Part shown: positions 10,942 to 22,037 of the stretch, one piece after another
Layout of the letters: each line of letters begins with the position of its first letter
Numbering within the stretch: the stretch's first letter is position 1
DNA from: Selaginella moellendorffii
Lineage: Eukaryota > Streptophyta > Lycopodiopsida > Selaginellales > Selaginellaceae
Reading direction: 5' to 3'
Length of the DNA stretch: 64,000 nucleotides
Assembly: GCF_000143415.4 (NCBI RefSeq)
Contig: NW_003314306.1
Span: 652,897 to 716,896, forward strand
Notes under the pieces: generated by a model
What the model saw: only the letters and a program-made list of their open reading frames with translations
Databases searched by the model: none
Told to the model about the DNA's origin: nothing
Made by a program: the position numbers and the translations under genes

Positions 10942-11673
10942 GTGGGTGGATTCAATGGCCTCGCTGCATGCACATTAAATGCTCGCCAACACGCTGCTGC
11001 TGCTGCAACTTGGATCGATCGGCTGTTTGGTGGTGCGAGCGAGCTTTCCTTCTCGGACATGCTACAAACCATCAGGTACAAAGATCGCTTCTGCTTCTGC
11101 TTTTCATGTCATGCATTGATTCTCGGACGGTTGAGGCTTTTGCCCGTGGTCTTTTTGTGTTCTTTTATTGGCTTGAACGCTTCATTTAAGTATCGTGCCT
11201 GCGTTTCTTTACTCTTTCCCCTGGCATGTTTTTGTACCATGATGGCTTCTCATTGCTTGCATTTGCAGGACAAGGGAGAGCTTCTTTTTCCCAGAGGGAG
11301 ACTACTATAGCACTATCAATTCAAGTAAAACGGTACTTGGTCTCCTGAGTAGCCGGAGTTGAGTGCTGATTTCGATGTGGTCCTTTTCCAGGAGCCGTCG
11401 CAAAACGTCGCAGGATCTAGCGGGGTACTGGGAGTCGGCTGCCAGTTTCTACGATGCCACGCGATGTGATTGTACGAGAATCACGCTGGACAAGATCTGC
11501 GCGAACGAAAAGAGCAGGCGATTGATTTTCCAAGCCTGAAACTCCGAGAGAAACAGCATGAGAAAGTCTATGTTTGTCCCCCATGTGAGATTAGCATGTG
11601 GAACCGAGCGCTCACATGTTTGTGCTCGGCTTTCTATGCCGGTTATATTCTTTGGATCGGCATTGGGTGGCAC
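10942..11673 (+). other. Possible unrecognised multi-exon gene
   Basis: A plus-strand open segment ending in ELSFSDMLQTIR is followed by a good donor (gtacaa at ~11075), an acceptor at ~11268, an in-frame continuation (TRESFFFPEGDYYSTIN) with another possible donor, and a further acceptor at ~11393 before a frame containing KTSQDLAGYWESA. The phases of the last junction do not agree with one clean model and I recognise no family. It could be a small plant-specific gene or chance. Confidence 0.2.
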
Positions 11674-12549
11674 GTATACGAGCGACGATTCGGCTTACGT
11701 ACGGATCTGGTGCTTAAGTACACGAAACTAAGGAAAGATTCTACGACGGAGTCGAAGTTTACCTCGAAAGTATATGGCACGGCTTGCCAAAATAGCTATT
11801 TGCATGGCTTAAACCCCTGGAACTCCTACAAAACGCTCGCGTGAATTAAAGCCTCGCCAACACGAACTCGAAAGGGTTGATATTATAGACTCTTTGTGAT
11901 TCGAGGGGAACTTATCATCACACCACCTATAGAGCATGCTTTTTTCTAGTTCTAGATTATATGAGCCAAATTCTGGTTTGGTTTTCGGGAAAAGCTTTGA
12001 TGTTTTTCGTGATACTTGCAATAAATATCTAGATATGTGCATGTATTAAAATTGAATGAAGTCATGTTGTGAGGAGTCATAGTTCAATAGTTTAGGAATT
12101 GTTTGGATTTAGTGGAAAGTCAGAAGCTACATGAAACTACCGACCATGGGCACCAGGATGAGGTTTCTTACAGTGTGATTGAGATGGGGTGTTTGGAAGA
12201 AAGGAAATGCAGGAGTTGAAGTGGCAGTTACCTGCATGATGTTTCAAGTATGGTGGTGTCAAGTCTTCCTAGAAGACTTGACAAACTGAAAGGGAAAAAG
12301 ATCATGGCAAGCAGCAGATGACTTTATTGTTTGCTGGGCCTGCAATCAAGTCTTCTAGGAATGAACTCACATGCAAGTTCAAGTCAAGAAGATTTTCTCT
12401 CTTTTTTTTTTGGTTTTCTTTTCTCTTCTATAAAAATAGTAGGATTCTAACATGAAGCCTCAGAGAAACAGCAGAGGAAGTGTGTGTGTGCCACGATCCT
12501 TCCTAAAAGTAGTTGTTTATCTTTCAGTAAAAGAATGTTGATGTTTATC
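11674..12549. other. Non-coding stretch with inverted repeats
   Basis: No gene is supported. The stretch contains a perfect 12-bp-arm hairpin (own entry) and pyrimidine-rich runs before the 3' end of the PLC-like gene. Confidence 0.4.
12257..12283. repeat. Perfect hairpin, 12-bp arms, 3-nt loop
   Basis: The left arm tgtcaagtcttc (12257-12268) and right arm gaagacttgaca (12272-12283) are exact reverse complements around cta. A related caagtcttctagg occurs ~70 bp downstream (~12347). It could be a remnant of a small mobile element or a stem-loop. Confidence 0.6.
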
Positions 12550-13934
12550 TTAGCCCATAAGTTTTGAGTTGAGAGTGTCCACGGCTTGAAATGTGCCACC
12601 GCCTTCACTTTGCTGACAAGAAAAAGAGAGCAAACCATGTAAATGGTGTTCATTTGTACTTAGACTTACTGCGTAGAAATTCACTGCTAGGAAGTTTGCA
12701 TATCGATTTCCAGATGATTTCGCGCAAACGTCGAGCATTGCTCGAAGGGACTGGCCGTGATCTTTGCATTCCCTCGGTTCAAACGGAGTTGTGGGGAAAT
12801 AGTTCTCAACGAAAAGTGAAACTGAGCGAGAAGCTAAAGGTGGCGATTCATCACGATTTCTACAACTCCCATTTTTCATCCCATCGTCCCCATCTACACA
12901 AATCACAAGTTTAATTATGGCTCCACAGGAAAAGAGATGCTGCAAGCTTACATTGATTTTCAGACGTGTATCTCCATTGGTAAGCGATGCCTTCGGTGGC
13001 TTCTTTAGCCTGTGACGAGGTGAACACGAGCAATCTCTGGTTGCTTGCAATCATGTCCGCTAGAGTTGGCCAATTTCCACCCGACTTTGGCATCTTTGAG
13101 ACTGGGAACCAAAACTTGTCAAGCCCGGCCGCCTTGAAGACGTTGGTCACATCATTTTGGGTGCGAACATAATCTTCAATGAAGATGGTGATAACTTCTC
13201 TAGGATTTGCTGCTAGAAAAGCCTCAACCTCGCGCAGCGTCTCTACTGCCGGTTGCTAAAGGAAAGAAAGCAAGAAAAATGTAAAACAAAGGTCCAGAGG
13301 CAGCTTAGACTTACAAAAGCCGTGAAATCATAGCATATCCCTCCAAAAGAATGGCAGAGCCAAATATCATTTTTAAAGTCGTATAAATCCAGCATCAAAC
13401 CCCTCACTCCATTCTGCACAGTGGCAAAAAAAAAATAGCTTCAACATTTCAGAGGATATTGAGCGAACCTGCAGCTGACTCGTGACGGTATCATCCTGGT
13501 TAGTGGGAGCAAATCTGGGGACTGGAAATCTTTGCTTCTCAGTTGAGATTGCAAAAGAATTATGGGTGGTAAGCCATGCATACTTGTTGAATGGCAGATC
13601 TGTTCGAGCCTTTGAAAAAGTAAAAAGAAATGAAAGCGTTATGGAAGTTCTAGCTAGCCAGGAACGCGTAGAATACCAGCAGCGTTGCATTAGAGCGTAT
13701 GCAAATGGGTTCTATGATTCCCGCGGCTGGGCAGGAGCTACAGTGAAGACCAGTGGCACAGTCCTCGTTATTGAGGCATCTCTCTCCAATCTTGCAGGAA
13801 GGATAAAGATGGGAAAAGTTTGCATGAAAACGGATACATAGGATAGAACAATTTACCTTGCATGAGTGATTTGAGCATGCTTGGGCGCCAAGGAGGGAGA
13901 GGAGGAGGACCAATGGCAGCATTTCCTCAGCCAT
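12550..13934 (-). CDS. PI-PLC X-domain-containing protein, secreted or GPI-type plant family
   Basis: Seven exons: 13857-13934, 13677-13790, 13469-13609, 13315-13413, 12952-13255, 12670-12893, 12550-12612, all phase-consistent (340 residues). A signal peptide (MAEEMLPLVLLLSLLGAQA) is followed by a Cys-rich segment (CLNNEDCATGLHCSSCPAAG). The PLC-X barrel has its two histidines in WLTTHNSFA and WLCHSFGG, and ends with a GGGTFQAVDTLN segment typical of this plant family. There is no PLC-Y or C2 domain, so it resembles bacterial-type PI-PLC. The substrate of the plant proteins is not well established; a role in the apoplast or cell surface is inferred. Compared with Arabidopsis relatives the C terminus is short (stop soon after LNSKLMG), so a GPI-anchor tail seems absent. 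Confidence 0.88.
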
Positions 13935-14621
13935 GAATTTGGTTCTAGGTTAACTCCCCCCGCGTAGAAAAATGCCGTCGTTAGACTACACGACAATCAT
14001 CTTGGACCAACAAACGAGGTTTTAATATGCTTTCTTAAATTTAATCTTAAAGAAAATATTCTTCGTATCTGCTATTTGTATTATAGATAATTATTGGCAT
14101 ATTTCATAGACTTTACTTTCATATTCAGCATTGAGTATCAAACTCATTAATTATCAGTTATACCTCATAGTTTAGTCCCAGTTTAGTCACAACTATTAGA
14201 AAGTTTATCCTGGGTGCCATAAGATTTATTATAAACAATATACAATATTTTTGGTTTGTTTAAGCAAGGACTTAGAATAAATTTTAATATTATATGATTT
14301 TACCATTTAACAGTTGTTATTTATTTAATAAAGCTTATATTTTTAATTTATAAATATGTTTAATTTATAAATGTTCCTAAATCCTTTCTATTTTATTTTA
14401 GAAACTAAGTGTAATATGATTAATATTATTTTTATAAATTATAAATATGTTTAAGAGTTAAATTTTTGGGCTATAGTTAATGTTCCTAGTTTCTTACTCA
14501 AAATAAATTGCTATGCATTGCATGTAGCAATGTTTGGTTTGCTTAATAGTAAATGTTATTTTTACTTATTAATCCAATTGATCAAATAAAGTTTATAATT
14601 ATAAGCATGTTGTAATTTATA

Positions 14622-14765
14622 AATACAAGGTTAATCTTATTGCATATCAACCATTAGATGATAGAATAAACATAATATACTAGAAAGGGTTTTAAAAAGA
14701 AATACAAGATTAATCTAAATGAATAACAACTGTTAGATGGTAGAACATCCTAGAATATTCAAGTA
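14622..14765. repeat. Imperfect tandem duplication, ~75-bp unit
   Basis: The pattern aaatacaag(g/a)ttaatct ... caac..ttagatg.tagaa occurs twice back to back, separated by ~75 bp, with several substitutions. Confidence 0.5.
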
Positions 14766-15199
14766 TATTTTAGGTATATCCACTACCAACAAGTTTGCTT
14801 AAGCAAACCAAAAATGTTGTTACATAGTTATTAATTATGAAGTATACTAAACTCATTCCTTAGAGAAAAATATGACTTATCTATAAATATGTGATAAATA
14901 CTCATCCACTCCAGCTTCATATCAACCTAAAAATTTATCTACTTATTAATTTTTATAAAAGCTGTATCTCTAAATAAATTAATTATAAGTATAAGTGTAG
15001 AAATGAATATAGAAATGTGCATACTTGATTACCTCAAAACCCTTAGCATATATGCAGCCCCTAGTTATTAAAATCTCACTATTGGAAGCTATTGAGACTA
15101 GACAGTAAATAAATATAACTCATTTTGCTTATAATAGATTTATGGTTGAAATAAAAAATGTTACCTTATAGGTAGTGAATATGGGAGTTTTCATCTTTT

Positions 15200-17230
15200 T
15201 GTGGCACATCTACAAGCATTACACAACTTAAGAGAATATTGTGCCTCACATTGCCATTGAGCCACCACCTTCAGTATCTCTTTCGAGGGAAATAACTAGG
15301 GATGTGGATGTAAAGGAAAATCCTGATGATATAGATTAAAGCAAAGAAAATTTTCCCCTTAAAAAGAAATTCTACTTAGATTTGAAAATTCAAGCTACAA
15401 GACCTCCAAAGTTTGTTCCGCAAAAATCTAGTAGCCAAGGATGCCATGGAAAAGCTGGATGCAGCAACTATAGTGATAAAACACCACACTTGGATTAGGA
15501 ATAGAGTCGTGACTTGTCTATATTTACAAAGACAACTCCAATGCTTATACAAATCTCTTCAAGTATTAGGGAAGTGATGAATACACAAATGGATAACACT
15601 AGGCAAATGATGGATGTCGAAGTTATGGAAAAAATTTCACAATTTAGGCTATAAAGTCCAACATATGATACGTTTACTAATGTTGCAAAACCTTTGGTTG
15701 TAGATACAGCCAATGAAGCAAGTTTAGGCCAAAAAATATCATGGCCAAAAAACTCAATAGGACAAAGAGGATGAGGCTAGTTTAGATGAATTAAAGGAGT
15801 ATGAGCTAAGACTTATTAAGTCCACCTATGCATCCAACAGTGATACACCATTGGCTAATCAGTCTAGCAAGATGAGGTAGCCACAACAGCAGCAGATGCT
15901 GCAACAGCACTACAAGGTCAAGGGTAGTTGCACCTTCACTCATAAGACCACGAGTTAGTTGAGCGAGCTAGTAGTATGAAACTTTATAAAAGAGCTTGCT
16001 CAACACATCAAAGGAGGAGGCAAGCAACCAGTTAACAAGCTAAAATAACCAATAGAAGATGAAGAAACAACAAAATATCGTATGCAAATCTTAAGTTACT
16101 TCAAGACAATCACTAAGAAAGTGGATGATTGAGTCTTGAATTTCCTTGCCTTGTGCTTCATGATCTTCGTTGTTGGTTGTTTCTTTGACAGCTTTTCTGC
16201 TTTTACATGTAGATGTTGCTTTAGCATTGTGTGTGGATGGTATTGTCTCAACTAATGCTCTTCATCTTTTTGTTGGTGGAGTCAATGTTGGTGATGACTC
16301 TTCTTCTTCATCTTCTTTTTAACTTGCTTCATTATCTTTATCTTCTTTGCCATCATCACAAAGGAGGATGAAATCTTCTCTCCTTTTTGAAGTGTATTCC
16401 CTTTTCCTTTATGTTCATGGTGTTTTTGTGTTTGTGGATTTGCTTAGTCTTTTGTTGCTGTCATATGTTGCTGTCTCTTGATTTGTAGTGGAATGGCGAT
16501 GTCAAGCTTTAGGATGAGTGCTGCAATGTAGGGAAGTGCGAGTGTTCACATTTGAGGCTGTCTTGGATCATTGTTATTGTGACGTGGAGTTCTTTGATGA
16601 GCTTGTCATGGATGGGTCTTCCATTGCAAGTTGTTGTAGAGAATTGCAATTGCTTTGCAGGTGGAAGTCATGGACTTCCACATCTCTAGTGTCAAGATTA
16701 AAAACTTGAGTTGTAGCTTGGCTTCATTGATCACATTGCTCATTTATAGAGAATTTCCATTGTTGTAGTTCTCAAGTACCTTGATACACTTCAGTGGAAT
16801 CCCCTTTGTGGGAATCGATGTCACTTGCTCTCCACCAGTGGGAATTTTGAATGCCTATGTGAAGTACTTAGTGCTCAAGATAAATTTGTAGTCGTTGGTG
16901 TGCATAAAGTCTTCATTGTATACTAAAAGAATCTTCTTAGTGATGCTAATGTCATATTACTTTTCCATGATTTTGGAGAATTTATAAAGCCTAACTTTGT
17001 GTAGCCAAGTGTTGAGCTCTTCAATCCTCTTTCAAGTAGGATTGTAAGGTGAGAGGAGACTCATCTTAATTGTGCTGACTGCCTTGGGATTAAAGATGAA
17101 CTTTTTGGTGATATTGTGTGCTTGTGTGCCCCGCTTTCCCATTTTAGTTTTCTTGATCTTAGTGTGCAATATTATAGTTGAAGGCACTAGGGTTAAGAAT
17201 TTCACCCTTTCACCAAACTTAACTACATGT
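15200..17230. pseudogene. Decayed coding relics of unknown origin (both strands)
   Basis: On plus, 15200-16130 reads as a long, mostly open frame of ordinary amino-acid composition broken by a handful of TAA/TAG codons and one frame change. On minus, 17170 to 16440 does the same, with a run of roughly 60 codons between stops and a methionine near 17145 (MGKRG). The stops sit where one base change from CAA, CAG or TGG would restore sense. This is what an old mobile-element or virus-derived insertion looks like after decay. I recognise no domain and cannot name the element. Confidence 0.35.
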
Positions 17231-19835
17231 CGAGTGGTTTAGGTTTAATTCTTTAGCTTGAATTTTCTCTTGTTTTCTTGTTGGACCTTGTTTTCTCTTG
17301 ATCTTGTATGTATTTATTGTTGAATCATAGTGGATTGTGATGATTATTGATTATAGTGGTATCTTTTCTTGATTTCTTGAAGTTAGAGTTTGAAAATTTT
17401 ATTTGAGTTGAGTTTTCGAGCTTAATTTTCGAGAGTTTTCTTGAAGTTGTCTTCTTGTGTTTGATTGTTGAAGTTTTTCTTTAAGTTGATTTCTTGAGTT
17501 TGGATCTTGAGCTTGATTTCTTAAGATTTCTTTAAACTGATTTGCCTTTTTATTGGAATTTTGAGTTTTATGTTGTAATTCCTTGAATTTTTGAGTGTCA
17601 TGTTCGTGATTTTATTCAATATTGGATTTTTGAGTCTCAAAGTTGTACTCTTCAGTTCTTCCTAGATCATTATTAATAAGATTAGTGTCAATCAATTGAT
17701 ATTTCTTGAGCTCGTTAAGGTTAATGTTTTAGAAATATTCATTGTCAAGTGTTATAATTACTACCATTTCTAGAGCTTTGACCTCACATCATCCCTTCCT
17801 CTCAGAAAGATGAAAGATAGTTAGGTTTTTTTGTTGATAGGTTGAGATTTGAAAGAACATTAAGAAAAAGCACTAATTTATATATAGTGCAACTAAGTTA
17901 TTAAATGTCGTGTTGACCCTTATAAACTTGTCTAACTTATCATAATACTTGATACAATCCTTTTCCTTGAGCAAAGAGCCCCTTAAACAAAACACATACT
18001 ATAAATTAAGAAAATAAACTAACACTAAATCATTTACTTTATACTCTATAAATAGACACTTTCTATTGTCTCACTCATATCAAGCCTAAGTATTTAATAA
18101 ACTTCATTTGAACCAATGGAAGAATACTTATTAAATATTGATTTTAAAACTTAGTATCATAAGTTATGGCAATTGCACTTAACTTGTATTGACCAACACA
18201 AAAAAAAACTAAGGATCTTTTGTTATAAACCAGATCTTGAAAAATAAACACTAAATAAACTGATGTTAAATAAACCCTTTGATAGTGTTTCCAAAAGAAT
18301 GATAAAGAAGGCCCTTTCACTACTTGTATAACTCCTCATTTTCTGGAAGAATCTCATAAAAACTTTTCACTAGCATCAATAACATATTGTTGATGCCAAG
18401 GCTTCCATTTAAAAAATAAAGGATGCTAATTAAGGAAATGCTAACAGTGTTAATAATATTTAGCTAACTTAGGAATAAATATCACAACAACAACCATATT
18501 CTTGCTTTTAAATACAGGCAACAATAGCATTAGCCTTTATTAGAACAAAAAAAATTCTTGTAGAAAATAGACTTGAAAAGTGATGTTTTATAGTATTGTG
18601 TCAGTTGAAGAATATTGTTAAAGATAGTTGGAGTAGGTGTATGTACAAATCTTATAAAATCTTGACAAAATGTTAATCATAACATATTCAACTTGATATG
18701 TTTTAACATATTTTGCTTGCATAAAGTAAAAGACTTTAAAAGTGAATATTAAATTGCATAAGTAACTTGAGTGGCCTCTAACAAAGACAATGCAATTGGT
18801 AAAATGCATTATCATAGTTGTCAACATGGCCAAATGCACACTTGAATATGTTCGGGAAAAAACTTTAATCTGTACAAATAATTGCATTCAAACTATTATA
18901 CCATTGCAATATTATTCCTTAAATATGTGGGAAACTTGCATAGACACTAAACATCATCCCAAGAATGATAGGTGGCAATGGTTATAAAGTGATCGAACCA
19001 ATAGTACACATTATCCTTAAGATTCCCATTTAAAGAAATCCAATCATATGTGCAACAAAAGTAGAAGGAATTACACAACATGTTATAAATACCACCATTA
19101 ACTGAGCTTGATTTGCATAACATCGAGAAATTGCATTAATCATTATTTTAGAGTTAAAGGAGGAGAAAAAGGTTGTTACAAAGGAGCAATATGCTATTTT
19201 TCTATAAAGATATAGCAAGAAGAAAATAAAAACAAAAGAGAAGAAATGAAAAGTTATAGAAATAAAGAAGATTTAGACAATACAAAAGTTAAATCTAAAT
19301 AAAAAGCACAAATCCAAACATTCTTTTGGGATAATAAAATTTGCCTCTCACTTCCATCAATATGAATGTATGTAATATATAAATGGAATATATAAATATA
19401 CATATTCAATTATATTAGTTTTTGGATTGAAATCAATCTAATAGTTCAAAATCCCAATAGTATATGGCATCCTAGCCATATATTTAGATCTCACATAATT
19501 TTAATGTTTTCTAGATATTATTATTTATTATTGGATAATATAAATATTTATTTATTTATAAATTAATTTAAACTCCCAAATTTGATATGTTTGAAGTAAG
19601 GATTTTAAATAAACTTTTAAAAAATTATAATATAAATAATATAAGTAAATATTAATTAATAACTTTTCCATCAGTTATTTTTTATGCCACCTAATGAATA
19701 TTTGTATTCATATTTATAGTAATCCAAAAAATGTATAGCTTCACTCACCTTTGTGATTTAATTTTATGGCAGGTTTTATTAAAATAATTATGGTTTTAAA
19801 CATTCAAATACATGTAAGAGAATATCCAAGCGCCG

Positions 19836-19849
19836 TTTAGGGTTTAGGG
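19836..19849 (+). repeat. Two TTTAGGG telomere-type units
   Basis: Two exact plant telomere heptamers (TTTAGGG TTTAGGG) stand at the junction of the AT-rich island and the gene-rich flank. Confidence 0.7.
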
Positions 19850-20015
19850 TTCTTCCTAAATGCAGGAGGCATAGCTCTGGCCTCTTCCACATGCCCTCTG
19901 CGCACCGCGCGAGCGATCGCAGGGGACATGTGGAGGATGCAAGATGTATGCCTGTTCCGCGAGCCTTCTATTGCACTTCTCAAGGTATTCTAGATACAGT
20001 GATCTTAGAAAAGCT

Positions 20016-21728
20016 CTACTTGTAGCTTGATTCAAGGGGAAAACTCCAGACCCTCTCCTCTTCACGGTTGCCAAAGTTGAGACGGCGAGCAGTCACCTCG
20101 ATCATGGACCTCCCAAAGAACATACTCACTAGCACCGCCCGCCCTCGTCCCAGCTCCACGCCACTCGACACATCGATCTCGAAGCTCTCCTCCAGTGTGC
20201 TGCCCACCTCGGTCACAAACCTGGGATGATCTTTGATCGAGGTGTAGAGCTCCAGCCTGACCTTCTCCTGCTTGCTCCCGACTGGAGAAATGATCCTCTC
20301 GACCTTGGAGTCTTGAGGAACCGGCTGGTTCTTCCGGACGAAAACCAGGAAATTATTCTCACAGCACAGGTGGCCATCTTCGTCCACGAGCATATACTGG
20401 AGAGGATCTCCGACCTCGAAAGGACGAATGGAGCTCATGCCGTAAGTCTTCCTAGAGATCCTCGACAGGACGAGGCGATCGTCAAAGCCCAGCATCACAG
20501 CTCCATTGCAGATGGCGCTTCCAGGATTTGGAGGCACGAAAACCTTCGCGACTCTCTCTTTGAACGCCTCCCTGACTCGCGTGACGAGGTAGGGGTTGTT
20601 CGCGAATCCACCGACGAGGAAGATGTATCTCACCTTGTCCGAGCTCCCGTCCAGCTGCTGCGAGATGAGATGGACGATCTTGTCGACCTCGGGATCAAAC
20701 ACGGCCTTGATATCGGCGGCGTTAACCTTGAGCTCATCGTACTCGCCATAGTCTCGTTCCACTCCAAGCTTTTCGTCGTGCTTCCTCCACGCTTTGGAGA
20801 GCTTGCCGGGGATGGTCCAGGTGCTGGCAAAGTCCGGCGAGCCATCGAAGGAGCACTTGACTTGGAACCACCATTTCGTGAGCTGCATTCGATTCTTGGC
20901 GAGCTTTACAAACTCCGGCAGGCATCCAATCTTCTCCGCGAGGAAGCTCATCATCTTCTCGTCCACGAACGTTGCGCCACCTATGGCACCCGAGCAAGCG
21001 CTAGTCTCGCGGACCTTGACACCGTTTTGGAACGCTCGGGTGTGGACGACCGTGTCGATGGTTCCACCACCGACGTCGGCAACCAGGAAAGTATCGTTTC
21101 TCTTGAACTTGAGCGAGTCTATGAGCTTTGTCTGGCAGTAGAAGGACGCGGCTTCCGGCTCGAGGATGATCTTGACGGGAAAGTCAGCGCTGCTGATCCC
21201 TGCTGCCTCGGCAAAGGTACGCATCTTTTCTTTGGCAGCGTCGTCCCACAGGGCCGGAACCGTGAGGCACCACTGGACTTCTTCCTCACGGAAGAAGCTC
21301 TTATAGAGTTCTTTGAGCTGGAGCTTGGCAAAGGAAGAGATGCAACGGAGATAATCGACTGTTACTTTCTCCACGCTGAGACCACGATGAAGAAGAAACC
21401 ATGGAGGAAGAGGAGGAGGAGAAGAAGAAGGTTGTGCCGGAGCTAGATGCAGCTTAAACTTGGTGACGAAGATGCTGCCCGAGTTGTGACGCTCGGCGTC
21501 GTGTCCCCAGTGCTGGAGCTCGAGAAATGGAGCGGACGAAGGCGATGGCGAGGAGGTTGAGTAGAGCAAGCTGGTTTGCGTCTTGCAATACGGCTTCGCC
21601 CCGACTTCTCTCTCGCTGGGCCATTCGTAGAAGGAGTGGATGTCGGATGGATTGGACCTGTGAGCAAAGGCGAATCCGGAGAAAGTAGTGCCGAAGTCGA
21701 GACCCACGACGTATTTTGGAGTGCTCAT
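20016..21728 (-). CDS. Hsp70-superfamily protein, HSPA12-like
   Basis: Intronless, 570 residues, ATG at 21728 (a TTG-initiated extension upstream is not used). The actin-like ATPase fold shows phosphate-1 (VVGLDFGTTFSGFAFAH), phosphate-2 (VADVGGGTIDTVVH) and a later adenosine-type motif (IFLVGGFANNPYL). The C-terminal part lacks a canonical Hsp70 substrate-binding domain with its IEEVD end, as in animal HSPA12A/B and their fungal relatives. An ATP-dependent regulatory role is inferred; no substrate is known. The organisation is unlike canonical plant Hsp70s, and the closest type by motif is HSPA12. Confidence 0.85.
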   Translation of the reverse strand: MSTPKYVVGLDFGTTFSGFAFAHRSNPSDIHSFYEWPSEREVGAKPYCKTQTSLLYSTSSPSPSSAPFLELQHWGHDAERHNSGSIFVTKFKLHLAPAQPSSSPPPLPPWFLLHRGLSVEKVTVDYLRCISSFAKLQLKELYKSFFREEEVQWCLTVPALWDDAAKEKMRTFAEAAGISSADFPVKIILEPEAASFYCQTKLIDSLKFKRNDTFLVADVGGGTIDTVVHTRAFQNGVKVRETSACSGAIGGATFVDEKMMSFLAEKIGCLPEFVKLAKNRMQLTKWWFQVKCSFDGSPDFASTWTIPGKLSKAWRKHDEKLGVERDYGEYDELKVNAADIKAVFDPEVDKIVHLISQQLDGSSDKVRYIFLVGGFANNPYLVTRVREAFKERVAKVFVPPNPGSAICNGAVMLGFDDRLVLSRISRKTYGMSSIRPFEVGDPLQYMLVDEDGHLCCENNFLVFVRKNQPVPQDSKVERIISPVGSKQEKVRLELYTSIKDHPRFVTEVGSTLEESFEIDVSSGVELGRGRAVLVSMFFGRSMIEVTARRLNFGNREEERVWSFPLESSYK

Positions 21729-22037
21729 CGCGATTGTAGGGAACTTTGGACGCAAGAGAAAAGGATAGCACTGCTTATAAGTTAGATCCTTCTTGCGAAC
21801 TTGCAGTCACACTCGGCTGGGAAACTTAACTTTTGTGTTGGCCAAAAACAAGATATGAATCGTATCAAATTTTGTTCGAGAGGATAAATAAAAACTTGGC
21901 AGCCGTTATCACCGATTAGTGAGGCACGTCGGCTGAGAAAGTTTAAGCTTAATGTGGGAAGATTAAATACACATGCTGTTGTTTTAGAACCAAAGATGAA
22001 GAACTTACGAACTCGTTTTGGAGGCAAAGCTGACGAG
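21729..22037. other. Spacer between HSPA12-like and S28 peptidase genes
   Basis: About 310 bp, moderately AT-rich; nothing recognisable. It must contain the S28 gene's 3' UTR and the HSPA12-like promoter. Confidence 0.4.

Larger units (their letters stand above)
13935..20015. other. AT-rich gene-poor island
   Basis: Nearly 6 kb with strikingly lower G+C than both flanks. No intact gene is seen. It contains decayed coding relics on both strands (15200-17230), an imperfect tandem duplication (14622-14765), long A/T runs, and a telomere-like repeat at the right edge. Such islands usually hold old transposons eroded by C-to-T change; the original element is not identifiable by eye. Confidence 0.6.

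Noticed and set aside
20226-21446. 406-codon plus-strand frame opposite the HSPA12-like gene
   Set aside because: Mirror frame of the Hsp70-like coding strand; no domain, composition typical of an antisense shadow.
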